64,000 nt of DNA, from NCBI RefSeq assembly GCF_029893635.1, contig NZ_JARXYR010000002.1:2021001-2085000 (forward strand). Reading direction: 5' to 3'. The notes below the pieces were generated by a model, which was given only the letters and a program-made list of their open reading frames with translations, did no database searches and was not told where the DNA came from. This document shows positions 46,787-56,016 of this stretch, piece by piece. The DNA is from Variovorax sp. TBS-050B (lineage in GTDB: Bacteria > Pseudomonadota > Gammaproteobacteria > Burkholderiales > Burkholderiaceae_C). The position numbers were made by a program, and so were the translations under genes. Numbering within the stretch: the first letter of the stretch is position 1; every line of letters starts with the position of its first letter.

Positions 46787-46799
46787 GGCAATCGAGGCC
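46787..46799. promoter_or_regulatory. Possible LysR operator
   Basis: TTGCCGAATCGGCAA-like dyad symmetry (core TGCCGAATCGGCA) lies in the gap between the divergent Bug-protein gene and the LysR gene. The dyad is close to the start of the regulator gene, as expected for an autoregulated LysR site. The call rests on dyad symmetry and position. Confidence 0.4.
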
Positions 46800-46820
46800 G
46801 ACGCATGCCAGGAGGGATCG

Positions 46821-47735
46821 ATGGGACTGAACGCATTGCAGGAGACCGCGGTCCGGTACTTTCTCGAGGTCGTGCGAACGGGCTCGGTGAAGGAGGCGGC
46901 GCTCAAGCTCAACGTGGCGCCCTCGGCGGTGAGCCGGCAGGTGGCGCGGCTGGAGCGCGAACTCGACACGCTGCTGTTCGACCGCCATGCGCGCGGCATG
47001 GTGCCCAACGCGGCCGGCGAGCTGCTCGCCGCGCACGCCAAGCGCGTGCAGCAGGACATCGAGCGGGTCGCGGGCGAGATCGAAGGCCTGCGCGGGCTGC
47101 GCAGCGGTCGGGTGCGCATCGCGAGCACCGAGGGCTTCGCCTTCGATTTCCTGCCCACGCTGATCGCGCGCTTCCGCAGCCGGCATGCGGGCATCCGCTT
47201 CCACCTCGAGGTGTGCCCGCCGGCCGACGTGCCCACGCGCATCCGCGACGGCGAGGCCGACGTGGGCATCACGCTGAGCGCGCTGCCCGAGCCGGGCATC
47301 CGCGTCGAACTGCGCCATCCGAGCCCGATCCTCGCGGTGATGGCGAGCGACCATCCGCTCGCGACCCAGCAGCAGCTGTCGCTGCGGCAGGTGGTGGCCC
47401 ATCCGCTGGGCCTGCCGCCGCGCGACACCTCGATACGCCAACTGCTCGACACCAGCTGCAGCCGCCAGGGCCTGCAGTACGTGCAGGCGATGTCGAGCAA
47501 CCATGCGAACGCGCTCGTGAGCTTCGCGGCCGCGGGCGGCGGCAGCATCGCGTTCTATGGCGAGTTGTCGATCCGCACCCAGCTGAAGTCGAAGGCGCTG
47601 GTCGCGATCGCGCTCCGGGACCGCGAGATGAACGAGCGCCACCTCGAGATCCAGACCCTCGCGGGCCGCGCGCTGCCCGACGCGGGCAAGGCCTTCGTGC
47701 GCTTTCTTGCCGATGCGGTCAAGGCCGCCGCGTGA
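46821..47735 (+). CDS. LysR-family transcriptional regulator (likely of the amidase-Bug pair)
   Basis: The 304-residue regulator has an N-terminal winged helix-turn-helix (GSVKEAALKLNVAPSAVSRQVARLERELDTLLFDR, quoted as GSVKEAALKLNVAPSAVSR and VARLERELDTLLFDR) and a C-terminal effector-binding domain (LPTLIARFRSRHAGI onward). The start ATG at 46821 is preceded by GGAGGG. It is divergent from the Bug-protein and amidase genes, the usual arrangement for LysR control of a neighbouring operon. The inverted sequence TGCCGATTCGGCA lies just upstream and could be its operator. Confidence 0.88.
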   Translation: MGLNALQETAVRYFLEVVRTGSVKEAALKLNVAPSAVSRQVARLERELDTLLFDRHARGMVPNAAGELLAAHAKRVQQDIERVAGEIEGLRGLRSGRVRIASTEGFAFDFLPTLIARFRSRHAGIRFHLEVCPPADVPTRIRDGEADVGITLSALPEPGIRVELRHPSPILAVMASDHPLATQQQLSLRQVVAHPLGLPPRDTSIRQLLDTSCSRQGLQYVQAMSSNHANALVSFAAAGGGSIAFYGELSIRTQLKSKALVAIALRDREMNERHLEIQTLAGRALPDAGKAFVRFLADAVKAAA

Positions 47736-47851
47736 GCGCGCTTCGAAAGTGCGCATCGCGCGTGCGCTACACTCCGCGCCGCTTGCAGCCGTGTCGAGCG
47801 CTGCGCCGTCATTGGCAACATGACGAGAACAATCCTAAGGAAATTTTTCAA

Positions 47852-48229
<378 letters not shown>

Positions 48230-48267
48230 GAAGCACTGCCGCGGCCTGCGGGCTGCGTCCGACGAAG

Positions 48268-48292
48268 ACGGCCCTCGCGGGCCGTTTTCTTT
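48268..48292 (+). terminator. Terminator after the HU gene
   Basis: A 7-bp stem (48268-48274 with 48279-48285) with a TCGC loop is followed by TTTTCTTTT. It lies 38 bases after the HU stop codon and also faces the end of the convergent LysR gene. Confidence 0.8.
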
Positions 48293-48303
48293 TGGTGGCG
48301 GGC

Positions 48304-49215
48304 TCAGCCCCGCGCGCCGAGGCGCGCCAGGATCAGGTCGTGCAGCGTCTGCGCCGCCACCGACAGGCTGCCTTCGCGCCGCTGCACCAGGTAGATGCTG
48401 CGCGTCAGCCCGGGCAGCGGCAGCGGCCGCGTCACCAGCGTCTCGCGCCGGAAGTGGAACAGCGTGAGCGCCGGCACCACGCTGATGCCGATGCCGGCCT
48501 CCACCAGCCCCGTGACCGTGGCGAGGTGCTCGACCTCGAAGACGGCGTTGAGCCGCAGCGGATGCAGTGCCGCATCGAGCGACTGGCGCACGCTGCTGTG
48601 GCGCGCCATCTGGATGAAGGGCCAGGGCGCGAGCTGCCGGGCCGTGAGCCGGCGCACCGTGGCCAGCGGATGGTCGCTGCGGCACACGAGGTGGAAGCGG
48701 TCGTCGCAGAGCTTGCGACCGCGCAGGTCGCTGGCCGCGGCCGCGCCGGCGCCGCTGGCCGCGAGCGCGAAGTCGGCCTGGTGGCTGCGCAGCTGGGCGA
48801 TGCAGGCGTCGGAGAGCGCGTCGTGCAACTCGACCGTGATGCCGGGCCAGGCCTGCATGAACTCGGCCAGCACCGGCGGCAGCCAGCCTGCCGCGAGCGA
48901 CGGCAGCGCCGCCACGCTCACGCGGCCCTTGCGGCGCTGGGCATGGTCGGCCAGGTCGCCGATGGCGTCCTGCATGTCGTCGAGCAGCCGGCGGGCCGAG
49001 GGCTCGAACAGCCGCCCCTCGGGCGTGAGCTGCACGCTGCGGGTGTCGCGGTCGAACAGGCGCGTGCCAAGGGTTTCCTCCAGTGTCCGGATCAGCGCGC
49101 TGAACGCGGGCTGCGACAGGTGGCAGGTCTGCGCCGCGCGCGTGAAGTTGCGCTGCTCGGCCAGCGCCACGAAGGCGCGCAACTGGCGGCTGGAAAGGTC
49201 GGGCGCTGCGGGCAT
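48304..49215 (-). CDS. LysR-family transcriptional regulator
   Basis: The 303-residue regulator has an N-terminal helix-turn-helix (NFTRAAQTCHLSQPAFSALIR and TLEETLGTRLFDRDTR) and a C-terminal substrate-binding domain. The start ATG at 49215 (MPAAPDLSSRQL) is favoured because the longer open frame upstream reads as non-coding sequence. It is divergent from the DctP-like gene (160 bases between), so it may control that gene and its downstream signalling gene; this is inferred from layout. Confidence 0.88.
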   Translation of the reverse strand: MPAAPDLSSRQLRAFVALAEQRNFTRAAQTCHLSQPAFSALIRTLEETLGTRLFDRDTRSVQLTPEGRLFEPSARRLLDDMQDAIGDLADHAQRRKGRVSVAALPSLAAGWLPPVLAEFMQAWPGITVELHDALSDACIAQLRSHQADFALAASGAGAAAASDLRGRKLCDDRFHLVCRSDHPLATVRRLTARQLAPWPFIQMARHSSVRQSLDAALHPLRLNAVFEVEHLATVTGLVEAGIGISVVPALTLFHFRRETLVTRPLPLPGLTRSIYLVQRREGSLSVAAQTLHDLILARLGARG

Positions 49216-49375
49216 GGGCGGGGGTCCGGAAGCGGTGGGCGGGAAGAGGGGATTCGGGCGCCGGATGGTAGGCCTGTGCTCTGGACGCAACGAGGGCTGC
49301 GTAGCAATTGGGCGACAGTGCGGGAAAACCGGTACTTGTGTAAAAAAGTTGTGACTTGAAGCACTATTCGGCATC

Positions 49376-50479
49376 ATGATCCGAGCCATGAAGTCCGGCG
49401 AAGCATCTTTTGCTTGGCGACATACCCTCGGGGTGCATGTTGCCGCTCTCATTCTGGCTTTCGCGGCGACGAGCAGCGGGGCGCAGCCGTCCGCGTCCGC
49501 GCCGCGGCTGCGGATCGTCGGCGGCCTGGGCGCCATCAGTCAGTTCACGCTGCATGAATCCCGCTTCTGGAACGAGGACCTGCGGCGCCTGAGCGGCGGC
49601 AAGTACAGCGCCACCATCGTGCCCTTCGACCAGGCCGGCGTGCCGGGGCAGGAGATGCTCAACCTGATGCGGCTGGGCGTCATTCCGTTCGGCACCGCGC
49701 TGCTGAGCCAGGTGAGCTCCGAATATCCCGAGCTCGGCACGCCCGACATCGCCGGCCTCAATCCCGACATGCCGTCGCTGCGGCGGGTCATCACCGCCTT
49801 CCGGCCGTATCTCGAGAAGAACCTGCGCGAGCGGCACGGCGTCGAGCTGCTCGCGGTGTATGCCTATCCGGCGCAGGTGATCTTCTGCAAGCAGCCGGTG
49901 AAGCAGCTTTCCGACCTGGCCGGGCGCCGCGTGCGCGTGTCGAGCAACAGCCAGGCCGATTTCATCCGGGCGCTGCGCGGCATTCCCGTGCCCACCGAGT
50001 TCTCGGAAGTCATGGCCAACATGCGCTCCGAGAACACCCAGTGCGCGATCACCGGCGCGATGTCGGGCAACACCATCGGCCTGCACCTCGTGACCCGGTC
50101 GATCTACACCATGCCGATCAACTGGGGCCTGGCGGTCTTCGGTGCCAACGCGGATGCCTGGAACGCGCTGCCGCCGGACCTCCAGGCGCTGCTGAAGGCC
50201 GAGCTGCCGAAGCTCGAGGCCGCGGTCTGGAGCGAGTCGGAGCGCGACACCGGCAACGGCATCGCGTGCAACACCGGCGCCGCCGGCTGCACGAAGGGCA
50301 CCCGCGGCGCCATGGTCGAGTCGCATCCTTCCGCCGAGGACGACCGGCGCCGGCGCGAGATCTTCGCCGCCAGCGTGCTGCCGCGCTGGATGCAGCGCTG
50401 CGGGCGCGTCTGCGCGGAGGTGTGGGAGCAGACCGTCGGCCCCGTCGTCGGCATCAAGGCGTCCGCCATACCGCAGTGA
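49376..50479 (+). CDS. DctP-type TRAP substrate-binding protein, orphan
   Basis: The 367-residue protein has an N-terminal signal peptide (HVAALILAFAATSSGAQ) and the DctP fold with FCKQPVKQLSDLAGRRVRVSS and PTEFSEVMANMRSENTQCAI (the binding-site Arg). There are no DctQM transporter genes nearby. It instead overlaps by four bases (GTGA) with a membrane GGDEF-EAL gene. The odd Cys-containing loop ACNTGAAGC near residue 300 is unusual for the family. I infer a sensory role: a ligand receptor for the signalling protein rather than part of an uptake system. An ATG at 49388 is an alternative start. Confidence 0.8.
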   Translation: MIRAMKSGEASFAWRHTLGVHVAALILAFAATSSGAQPSASAPRLRIVGGLGAISQFTLHESRFWNEDLRRLSGGKYSATIVPFDQAGVPGQEMLNLMRLGVIPFGTALLSQVSSEYPELGTPDIAGLNPDMPSLRRVITAFRPYLEKNLRERHGVELLAVYAYPAQVIFCKQPVKQLSDLAGRRVRVSSNSQADFIRALRGIPVPTEFSEVMANMRSENTQCAITGAMSGNTIGLHLVTRSIYTMPINWGLAVFGANADAWNALPPDLQALLKAELPKLEAAVWSESERDTGNGIACNTGAAGCTKGTRGAMVESHPSAEDDRRRREIFAASVLPRWMQRCGRVCAEVWEQTVGPVVGIKASAIPQ

Positions 50480-53448
50480 CCAAGCTGCTGCCCCGCCGCA
50501 TCACCGGCTTCGTCTATGGCGTGGCGGCGGTGTTTCTCGTCGCCGTGTCCGCGATCGCCGGCTTCATGACCTGGCAGATGCGCGAGAAGGCGATCGCCGA
50601 CGCCGAGACCGAGGCGGTCCGCTTCGTCGGCAGCTCCGAGGCCGCGCTCAATCGCAGCCTGCTGGGTGTGGACGTGCTGCTCGCGGGCCTCGGCCAGTTC
50701 CTGCGCAACTCCACCGGGGCGAGCATCGCGCGCGACATCTCGCACCCGGAGGCCGCGCAGCTGATCGAGACCGTGGTGCGCCAGAGCCTGCTGGTGCGCT
50801 ACATCGCCTTCCTCACGCCCGACGGCCAGGTGGTCGGCTCCTCCGACCGCCGCGGCGCGCAGCTCGCGGTGCAGTTGCCCGACCGGTTCCTGAAGGAGCT
50901 GCTCGACCGCCCCGGCTCGATGCTCGCGATCAGCACGCCCGCCACCAGCGCGGCCACCTCGCAGCAGGTGCTGTACTTCGCGCGCGTGCTCCGGCTCGCC
51001 GACGGCAGCCGGCTGGTGGCGGTGGCCGAGGTGCAGGTCTCGATGCTGACCACGATCCTCGCGCAAGGCGCCAACATCCGCGGGCTGGAGGTCACGCTCG
51101 AACGCGAGTCGGGCGCGCTGCTCGCGAGCATGCCGCCGCGCGACGACCTCGCCGGCCGCACGCTGAGCCCGATCCTGAGCGAGCGGGCGAGCGACGGCCG
51201 GCCGCACCGCATGCTCTCTCGGCTCAGCGGCAAGCCTGCCGTGGTGGCCGCCCGCCCCGGGCTCTATCGCAACCTGATGATCGTGGCGAGCATCCCGCTC
51301 GATGCCGCGCTCGAAGGCTGGCGCCGGGAGCGCAACTTCATCGTCGGCGTCGCGCTCGCGTTCGCGCTGCTGATCCTCGCGATCAGCTATTTCGCGCATG
51401 TGCAGCTGCGGCGGCAGTGGCGCGCGCGCGTGGAGCTGATCCGCTCGAAGGCCACGCTGGACCAGGCGCTCGAATCGATGGTCGACGGCTTCGTGCTGCT
51501 CGATCCGCAGGACCGGGTGCTGACGTGGAACCGCCGCTTCGTCGACTACTTCCCCTGGGTGGAGCCGCTGATGGCGCCGCTCGCACCCTTCAAGGACATC
51601 GACGAGGAGAACGCCCGCCACCTGCTGGGGCAGAACGAGCAGGAACTCACCATGCTCAGCGGCCAGGTGATCCTCGTGGTGAAGAGCCCCACGCCCGACG
51701 GCGGCATGGTGTGCGTCTACCGCGACGTCACCGAGAAGAAGCGCCACGTCGCCGACATCCTCGAGGGCAAGGCGCAGCTGCAGGCCACGCTCGACGCGCT
51801 GCCCGACGTGCTGCTGGAGGCCGGCATCGACGGCCGCTGCTACCGCTTCCATTCGCCGCGCCGCCCGCGGCCCTCGATCAAGGTGCGCGAGCCGGTCGGC
51901 AAGCTGATGTCGGACCTGCTGCCGAAGAACGCCGCCGCCGAGGTGATGGTGGCGCTGCGCGACGCCTTCGAGACCGGCTTCTCCTCGGGCCGGCAGTTCG
52001 AGAACCGCGCCGCGCGCGGCACCACCTGGTTCGAGATCTCGGTGTCGCGCAAGCTGATCGGCGAGGGCGCGGCCGCGCGCTTCATCGTGATCCTGCGCGA
52101 CATCACCGAAGCCAAGCTCGCCGCGCGCGAGATCGAGCACCTGGCCTTCTACGACATCCTCACGGGCCTGCCCAACCGCCGGCTGCTGCTGCACCGGCTG
52201 CAGTCCACGGTGGACGCCAACATCCGGCGGATGCGCCACGGCGCGCTGCTGTTCCTCGACCTGGACGACTTCAAGACGCTCAACGACGCGCTCGGCCATG
52301 CCACCGGCGACGGGCTGCTCAAGCAGGTCGCGGTGCGCCTGCAGGACTGCCTGGCCGAGGGCGGCACCGTCGCGCGGCTCGGCGGCGACGAGTTCGTGGT
52401 GCTGCTCGAGAACCTCAGCGACGACCCCGCCGTCGCGGCGATGCAGGCCAACGCCGTCGGCGAGGCCGTGCTCACGAGCATCAACCGCTCGTTCCAGCTC
52501 GGCGACCACCAGTACCACAGCACCTGCAGCATCGGCGCCGTGGTGTTCAGCGGTGCGCACCAGTCGCTCGAAGACCTGCTGAAGCAGGCGGACATCGCGA
52601 TGTACTACGCCAAGTCCGCGGGCGGCAATGCGCTGCGCTTCTTCGAGGCCGCGATGCAGACGGCCATCACCGCGCGCGCCACGCTCGAGAGCGAGCTGCA
52701 TGCGGCCATCGAGGGCGAGCAGTTCGTGCTGCACTACCAGAGCCAGGTGCGCTCCGACGGCCACATCGTCGGCGCCGAGGTGCTGATCCGCTGGCACCAT
52801 CCGGCGCGGGGCCTGGTGCAGCCCGGCGGCTTCATCGAGCTGGCGGAAGAGACCGGGCTGATCGTGCCGATCGGCATGTGGGTGCTCGAGACCGCCTGCC
52901 GGCAGCTCGAGCGCTGGAGCCACGATCCGCGGCGCCGGCACCTGCGGCTCGCGGTCAACGTGAGCGCGCGCCAGTTCCGCACCGACGACTTCGTCGACCG
53001 CGTGCGCGACGTGCTGCACCGCACCGGCGCCGACCCCACGCGGCTGGAGCTGGAGCTCACCGAGAGCCTGCTGCAGGACAAGGTGACCGAGACCATCGAG
53101 AAGATGCAGGCGCTCGCCACGCTCGGCGTGCGCTTCTCGATGGACGACTTCGGCACCGGCTTCTCGTCGCTGTCGTACATGACGCAGCTGCCGCTGAACC
53201 AGATCAAGGTCGACAAGTTCTTCGTGCAGAGCATCGGCATGGACCCGAAGGTGCAGCTCATCATCCAGGCCATCATCGGCATGGCGCGCAACCTCGATCT
53301 GGAGATCGTCGCCGAAGGCGTCGAGACGCAGTCGCAGTTCGAGTTCCTCCAGGCCCACGGCGACATGCTGTGCCAGGGCTATCTGTTCAGCAAGCCGGTG
53401 CCGCTCGAGCAGTTCGAGGCGCAGCTGGACGTCGAGATGGCGAGCTGA
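50476..53448 (+). CDS. Membrane GGDEF-EAL cyclic-di-GMP enzyme coupled to DctP
   Basis: The 990-residue protein starts at a GTG overlapping the DctP stop. Two membrane helices (about residues 11-29 and 285-312) flank a periplasmic dCache-like sensor region. Two PAS-like domains follow, then an intact GGDEF domain (RLGGDEFVVLLE near residue 637) and an intact EAL domain (EVLIRWHHP near 768, DDFGTGFSSLSYM). It may make or break cyclic di-GMP; both motifs are complete, so direction is not certain. The tight coupling with an orphan DctP suggests that the periplasmic protein presents its ligand to this sensor. Confidence 0.9.
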   Translation: MTKLLPRRITGFVYGVAAVFLVAVSAIAGFMTWQMREKAIADAETEAVRFVGSSEAALNRSLLGVDVLLAGLGQFLRNSTGASIARDISHPEAAQLIETVVRQSLLVRYIAFLTPDGQVVGSSDRRGAQLAVQLPDRFLKELLDRPGSMLAISTPATSAATSQQVLYFARVLRLADGSRLVAVAEVQVSMLTTILAQGANIRGLEVTLERESGALLASMPPRDDLAGRTLSPILSERASDGRPHRMLSRLSGKPAVVAARPGLYRNLMIVASIPLDAALEGWRRERNFIVGVALAFALLILAISYFAHVQLRRQWRARVELIRSKATLDQALESMVDGFVLLDPQDRVLTWNRRFVDYFPWVEPLMAPLAPFKDIDEENARHLLGQNEQELTMLSGQVILVVKSPTPDGGMVCVYRDVTEKKRHVADILEGKAQLQATLDALPDVLLEAGIDGRCYRFHSPRRPRPSIKVREPVGKLMSDLLPKNAAAEVMVALRDAFETGFSSGRQFENRAARGTTWFEISVSRKLIGEGAAARFIVILRDITEAKLAAREIEHLAFYDILTGLPNRRLLLHRLQSTVDANIRRMRHGALLFLDLDDFKTLNDALGHATGDGLLKQVAVRLQDCLAEGGTVARLGGDEFVVLLENLSDDPAVAAMQANAVGEAVLTSINRSFQLGDHQYHSTCSIGAVVFSGAHQSLEDLLKQADIAMYYAKSAGGNALRFFEAAMQTAITARATLESELHAAIEGEQFVLHYQSQVRSDGHIVGAEVLIRWHHPARGLVQPGGFIELAEETGLIVPIGMWVLETACRQLERWSHDPRRRHLRLAVNVSARQFRTDDFVDRVRDVLHRTGADPTRLELELTESLLQDKVTETIEKMQALATLGVRFSMDDFGTGFSSLSYMTQLPLNQIKVDKFFVQSIGMDPKVQLIIQAIIGMARNLDLEIVAEGVETQSQFEFLQAHGDMLCQGYLFSKPVPLEQFEAQLDVEMAS

Positions 53449-53528
53449 ACGCCGCCCGGTCTCGCCCGAAGCATCCATGATGCGCCCCCCGACCTTCCGG
53501 CCCGCCCCGCTTCAGCCTGCGCGCGCGC

Positions 53529-55886
53529 ATGTCGGTGGGCGTGGCCGCGATCGTCTTCCTCACGGCGATGAGCGTGACCGCCGCGGCGCTCTACTTCGTC
53601 AAGCGCAACATGGAGGAGGCCGTCGCCGGCGAGGAGTTCGAACGCATCTCGGAAATGGCCGATGCGGTGGACCAGAAGTTCCAGAGCCGGCGCACCCTGC
53701 TCAAGACCTTCGGCGACAGCCTGGAGACCCACCGCCTGGAGACCGGCCTCGGGCTGCAGGACTTCGTCACGCGGCATCCGGCGCTCAAGGAGGCCTTCGA
53801 CAACGTGGCCATCACCGATCTTGCGGGCGAGCTCGTGGCCAATTACAACGGCGCGCACCGGATCGGCACGGTCAACGTCAGCGACCGCGAGTACTTCCGC
53901 CGCACCGTGGCCGCGAAGGCGGGCGTGATCTCCGAGCCCTTCCGCAACCGCCTCAACGGGCTCGCGCAGATCGTGCTGACCGAGCCCGTGCTCGATCCGG
54001 CGGGCGAGGTGGCCTACGTCATCTCTGCCTTCGTGAACCTGGGCGAGCACAACTTCCTCGGCCGGCTCGCCGACGTGAAGTTCGGCGACAGCGGCTACAT
54101 GTTCATCACCACGACCCGGGGCGTCGTGATCCACGATCCCGACAAGTCGCGGCTGCTGGGGCGCGCGGCCGAGGGGCCGCACGCTGGGGCCGTCGAGCGC
54201 GCGCTCGGCGGCTTCGAGGGCAGCTTCGAGACCACCGACCGCGGCGGCGCGCACGGCCTCTATGCCTTCAAGCGCATCCGCGCGACCGACTGGGTGCTCG
54301 GCGCGATGTACCCGCGCGACGAGGCCTTCGCGCGCATTGCGCGCATCGAGCGCTTCGCCTGGCTCGGCACCTGCCTGCTGACGCTGCTGGCCGGCGGGCT
54401 CGCCTTCGTCACCGCGCGCGCCCAGCTCGCGCCGCTCGCGCGGCTGCGCGAGCACATGCAGGTCGCGCGCACCGCCGCCGACTACGCGCCGATGAAGGAG
54501 GCGCCGCCGAAGGACGAGGTCGGCGACCTCGCGCTCGCCTTCGACCTGCTGATGCTGGAGCGGCAGGCCGCGCAGCGCAAGCTCGCCGACAGCGAGCGCT
54601 TCCTGCGCGACGTGACCGACCACCTGCCGGCGGTGGTGGCCTACTTTGACCGCCACCAGCGCTGCCTGTTCGCCAACCAGGCCGGGCTCGCGATGCGCGG
54701 CCGCACGCGCGCCGACATCGGCCGCATGACCATGCGCGAATCGCTGCCCGATGCGGTGTACCGCCAGCTCGAGCCGCAGATCGCGAAGGTGCTCGAAGGC
54801 ACGCCCTCGCGCACCGAGGGCACCTACGACCGCCGCGGCAAGGAGGGCTTCTTCGAGTGCCACCTCGCGCCCGACATCCGCGAGGACGGCGAGCTCGCGG
54901 GCTACTACGTGATGACCTTCGACGTCACCAAGCGCAAGCAGGCCGAGGTCCGCAGCGCCGAGAGCGAGCGCCGCCTGCGCGGCCTGACCGACAGCGTGCC
55001 GGTGCTGCTGACCGAAGTGGACCTGCAGGAGCGCGTGGTCTTCTGCAACGGCCGCTACCTGACCTGGCTCGGCGTCGCGCCGGCCGCGCTCGTCAACCGC
55101 CCGCTGCGCGAGGCGCTCGGCGAGGCCCAGTACGAGCAGCGCAGGCCGCTGCTGGCGCGCGCCTTCGCGGGCGAGGTGGTGAGCTTCGAGCAGCCCGTCA
55201 GCCTGCTGATCGGCGAGCGCGTGCTGCAGACCACCTACCTGCCGCAGCTCGATGCCGCCGGCGCGGTGATCGGCCTGTACATCCTCGCCAACGACGTGAC
55301 CGAGCTCAAGCGCCAGCAGATGCAGCTCGATGCGCTTGCGCGCGAGGATGCGCTGACGGGGCTGCCGAACCGCCGCTCCTTCGAGGAGCACGTGCGCGAC
55401 GCGATCGCACGCTCGCGCAGGTCGGGGCTGCCGGTCTGCCTGATGTTCCTCGACGTCGACTACTTCAAGACGATCAACGATTCGCTCGGCCATGCGGCAG
55501 GCGACGCGGTGCTGCGGGAGTTCGGGCAGCGGCTGCGGCAGAACGTGCGCGAGACCGACATGGCGGCGCGCTACGCGGGCGACGAGTTCGTGATCCTGCT
55601 GGAGGCGGTGTCGGGCGCGGCCGAGGCGCAGACGGTCGCCGGCAAGGTGCTGGCGGCCATGCGGCCCGCGTTCCAGCTGCCCGGCCGCACCCTGCAGGTC
55701 ACCACCAGCATCGGCGTCGCGATGGCCGAGCCCGAGGAGGACTTTCCCGCGCTGATGGCGCGCGCCGACGCCGCGCTGTACGTGGCCAAGAAGGAGGGCC
55801 GCAACCGCTTCGTGATGGCCGCATCGCGGCCCGTGCCGCCGGGCGGTGCATCCGCCTGGCCGCGGCAGGGGCCGTCCGGCGCCTGA
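53529..55886 (+). CDS. Membrane diguanylate cyclase with dCache and PAS domains
   Basis: The 785-residue protein has an N-terminal membrane helix, a periplasmic dCache-like domain (about residues 35-270), a second membrane helix (about 279-297), HAMP-like and two PAS domains, and a C-terminal GGDEF domain with the variant AGDEF (YAGDEFVILLE near residue 684), which is active in many cyclases. Upstream, the open frame continues in phase with SGPPRFSLRARM, and a run of six C at 53485-53490 hides an ATG 49 bases upstream that would be in phase if one C were dropped. The true N-terminus may therefore be longer. It follows the GGDEF-EAL gene by 80 bases. Confidence 0.88.
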   Translation: MSVGVAAIVFLTAMSVTAAALYFVKRNMEEAVAGEEFERISEMADAVDQKFQSRRTLLKTFGDSLETHRLETGLGLQDFVTRHPALKEAFDNVAITDLAGELVANYNGAHRIGTVNVSDREYFRRTVAAKAGVISEPFRNRLNGLAQIVLTEPVLDPAGEVAYVISAFVNLGEHNFLGRLADVKFGDSGYMFITTTRGVVIHDPDKSRLLGRAAEGPHAGAVERALGGFEGSFETTDRGGAHGLYAFKRIRATDWVLGAMYPRDEAFARIARIERFAWLGTCLLTLLAGGLAFVTARAQLAPLARLREHMQVARTAADYAPMKEAPPKDEVGDLALAFDLLMLERQAAQRKLADSERFLRDVTDHLPAVVAYFDRHQRCLFANQAGLAMRGRTRADIGRMTMRESLPDAVYRQLEPQIAKVLEGTPSRTEGTYDRRGKEGFFECHLAPDIREDGELAGYYVMTFDVTKRKQAEVRSAESERRLRGLTDSVPVLLTEVDLQERVVFCNGRYLTWLGVAPAALVNRPLREALGEAQYEQRRPLLARAFAGEVVSFEQPVSLLIGERVLQTTYLPQLDAAGAVIGLYILANDVTELKRQQMQLDALAREDALTGLPNRRSFEEHVRDAIARSRRSGLPVCLMFLDVDYFKTINDSLGHAAGDAVLREFGQRLRQNVRETDMAARYAGDEFVILLEAVSGAAEAQTVAGKVLAAMRPAFQLPGRTLQVTTSIGVAMAEPEEDFPALMARADAALYVAKKEGRNRFVMAASRPVPPGGASAWPRQGPSGA

Positions 55887-56016
55887 GCGCGCGCGGCGTG
55901 GTCTGGGCCTTGTCCTACGCCGGAAGTACGTGCCGCTGCCCTAAATTGGCGCCACCGTGACTCGTTGGCGCACAGGCCGCCTGCATCGAAGCGCGGGCCC
56001 AGGAGGAAGAAGCGCT

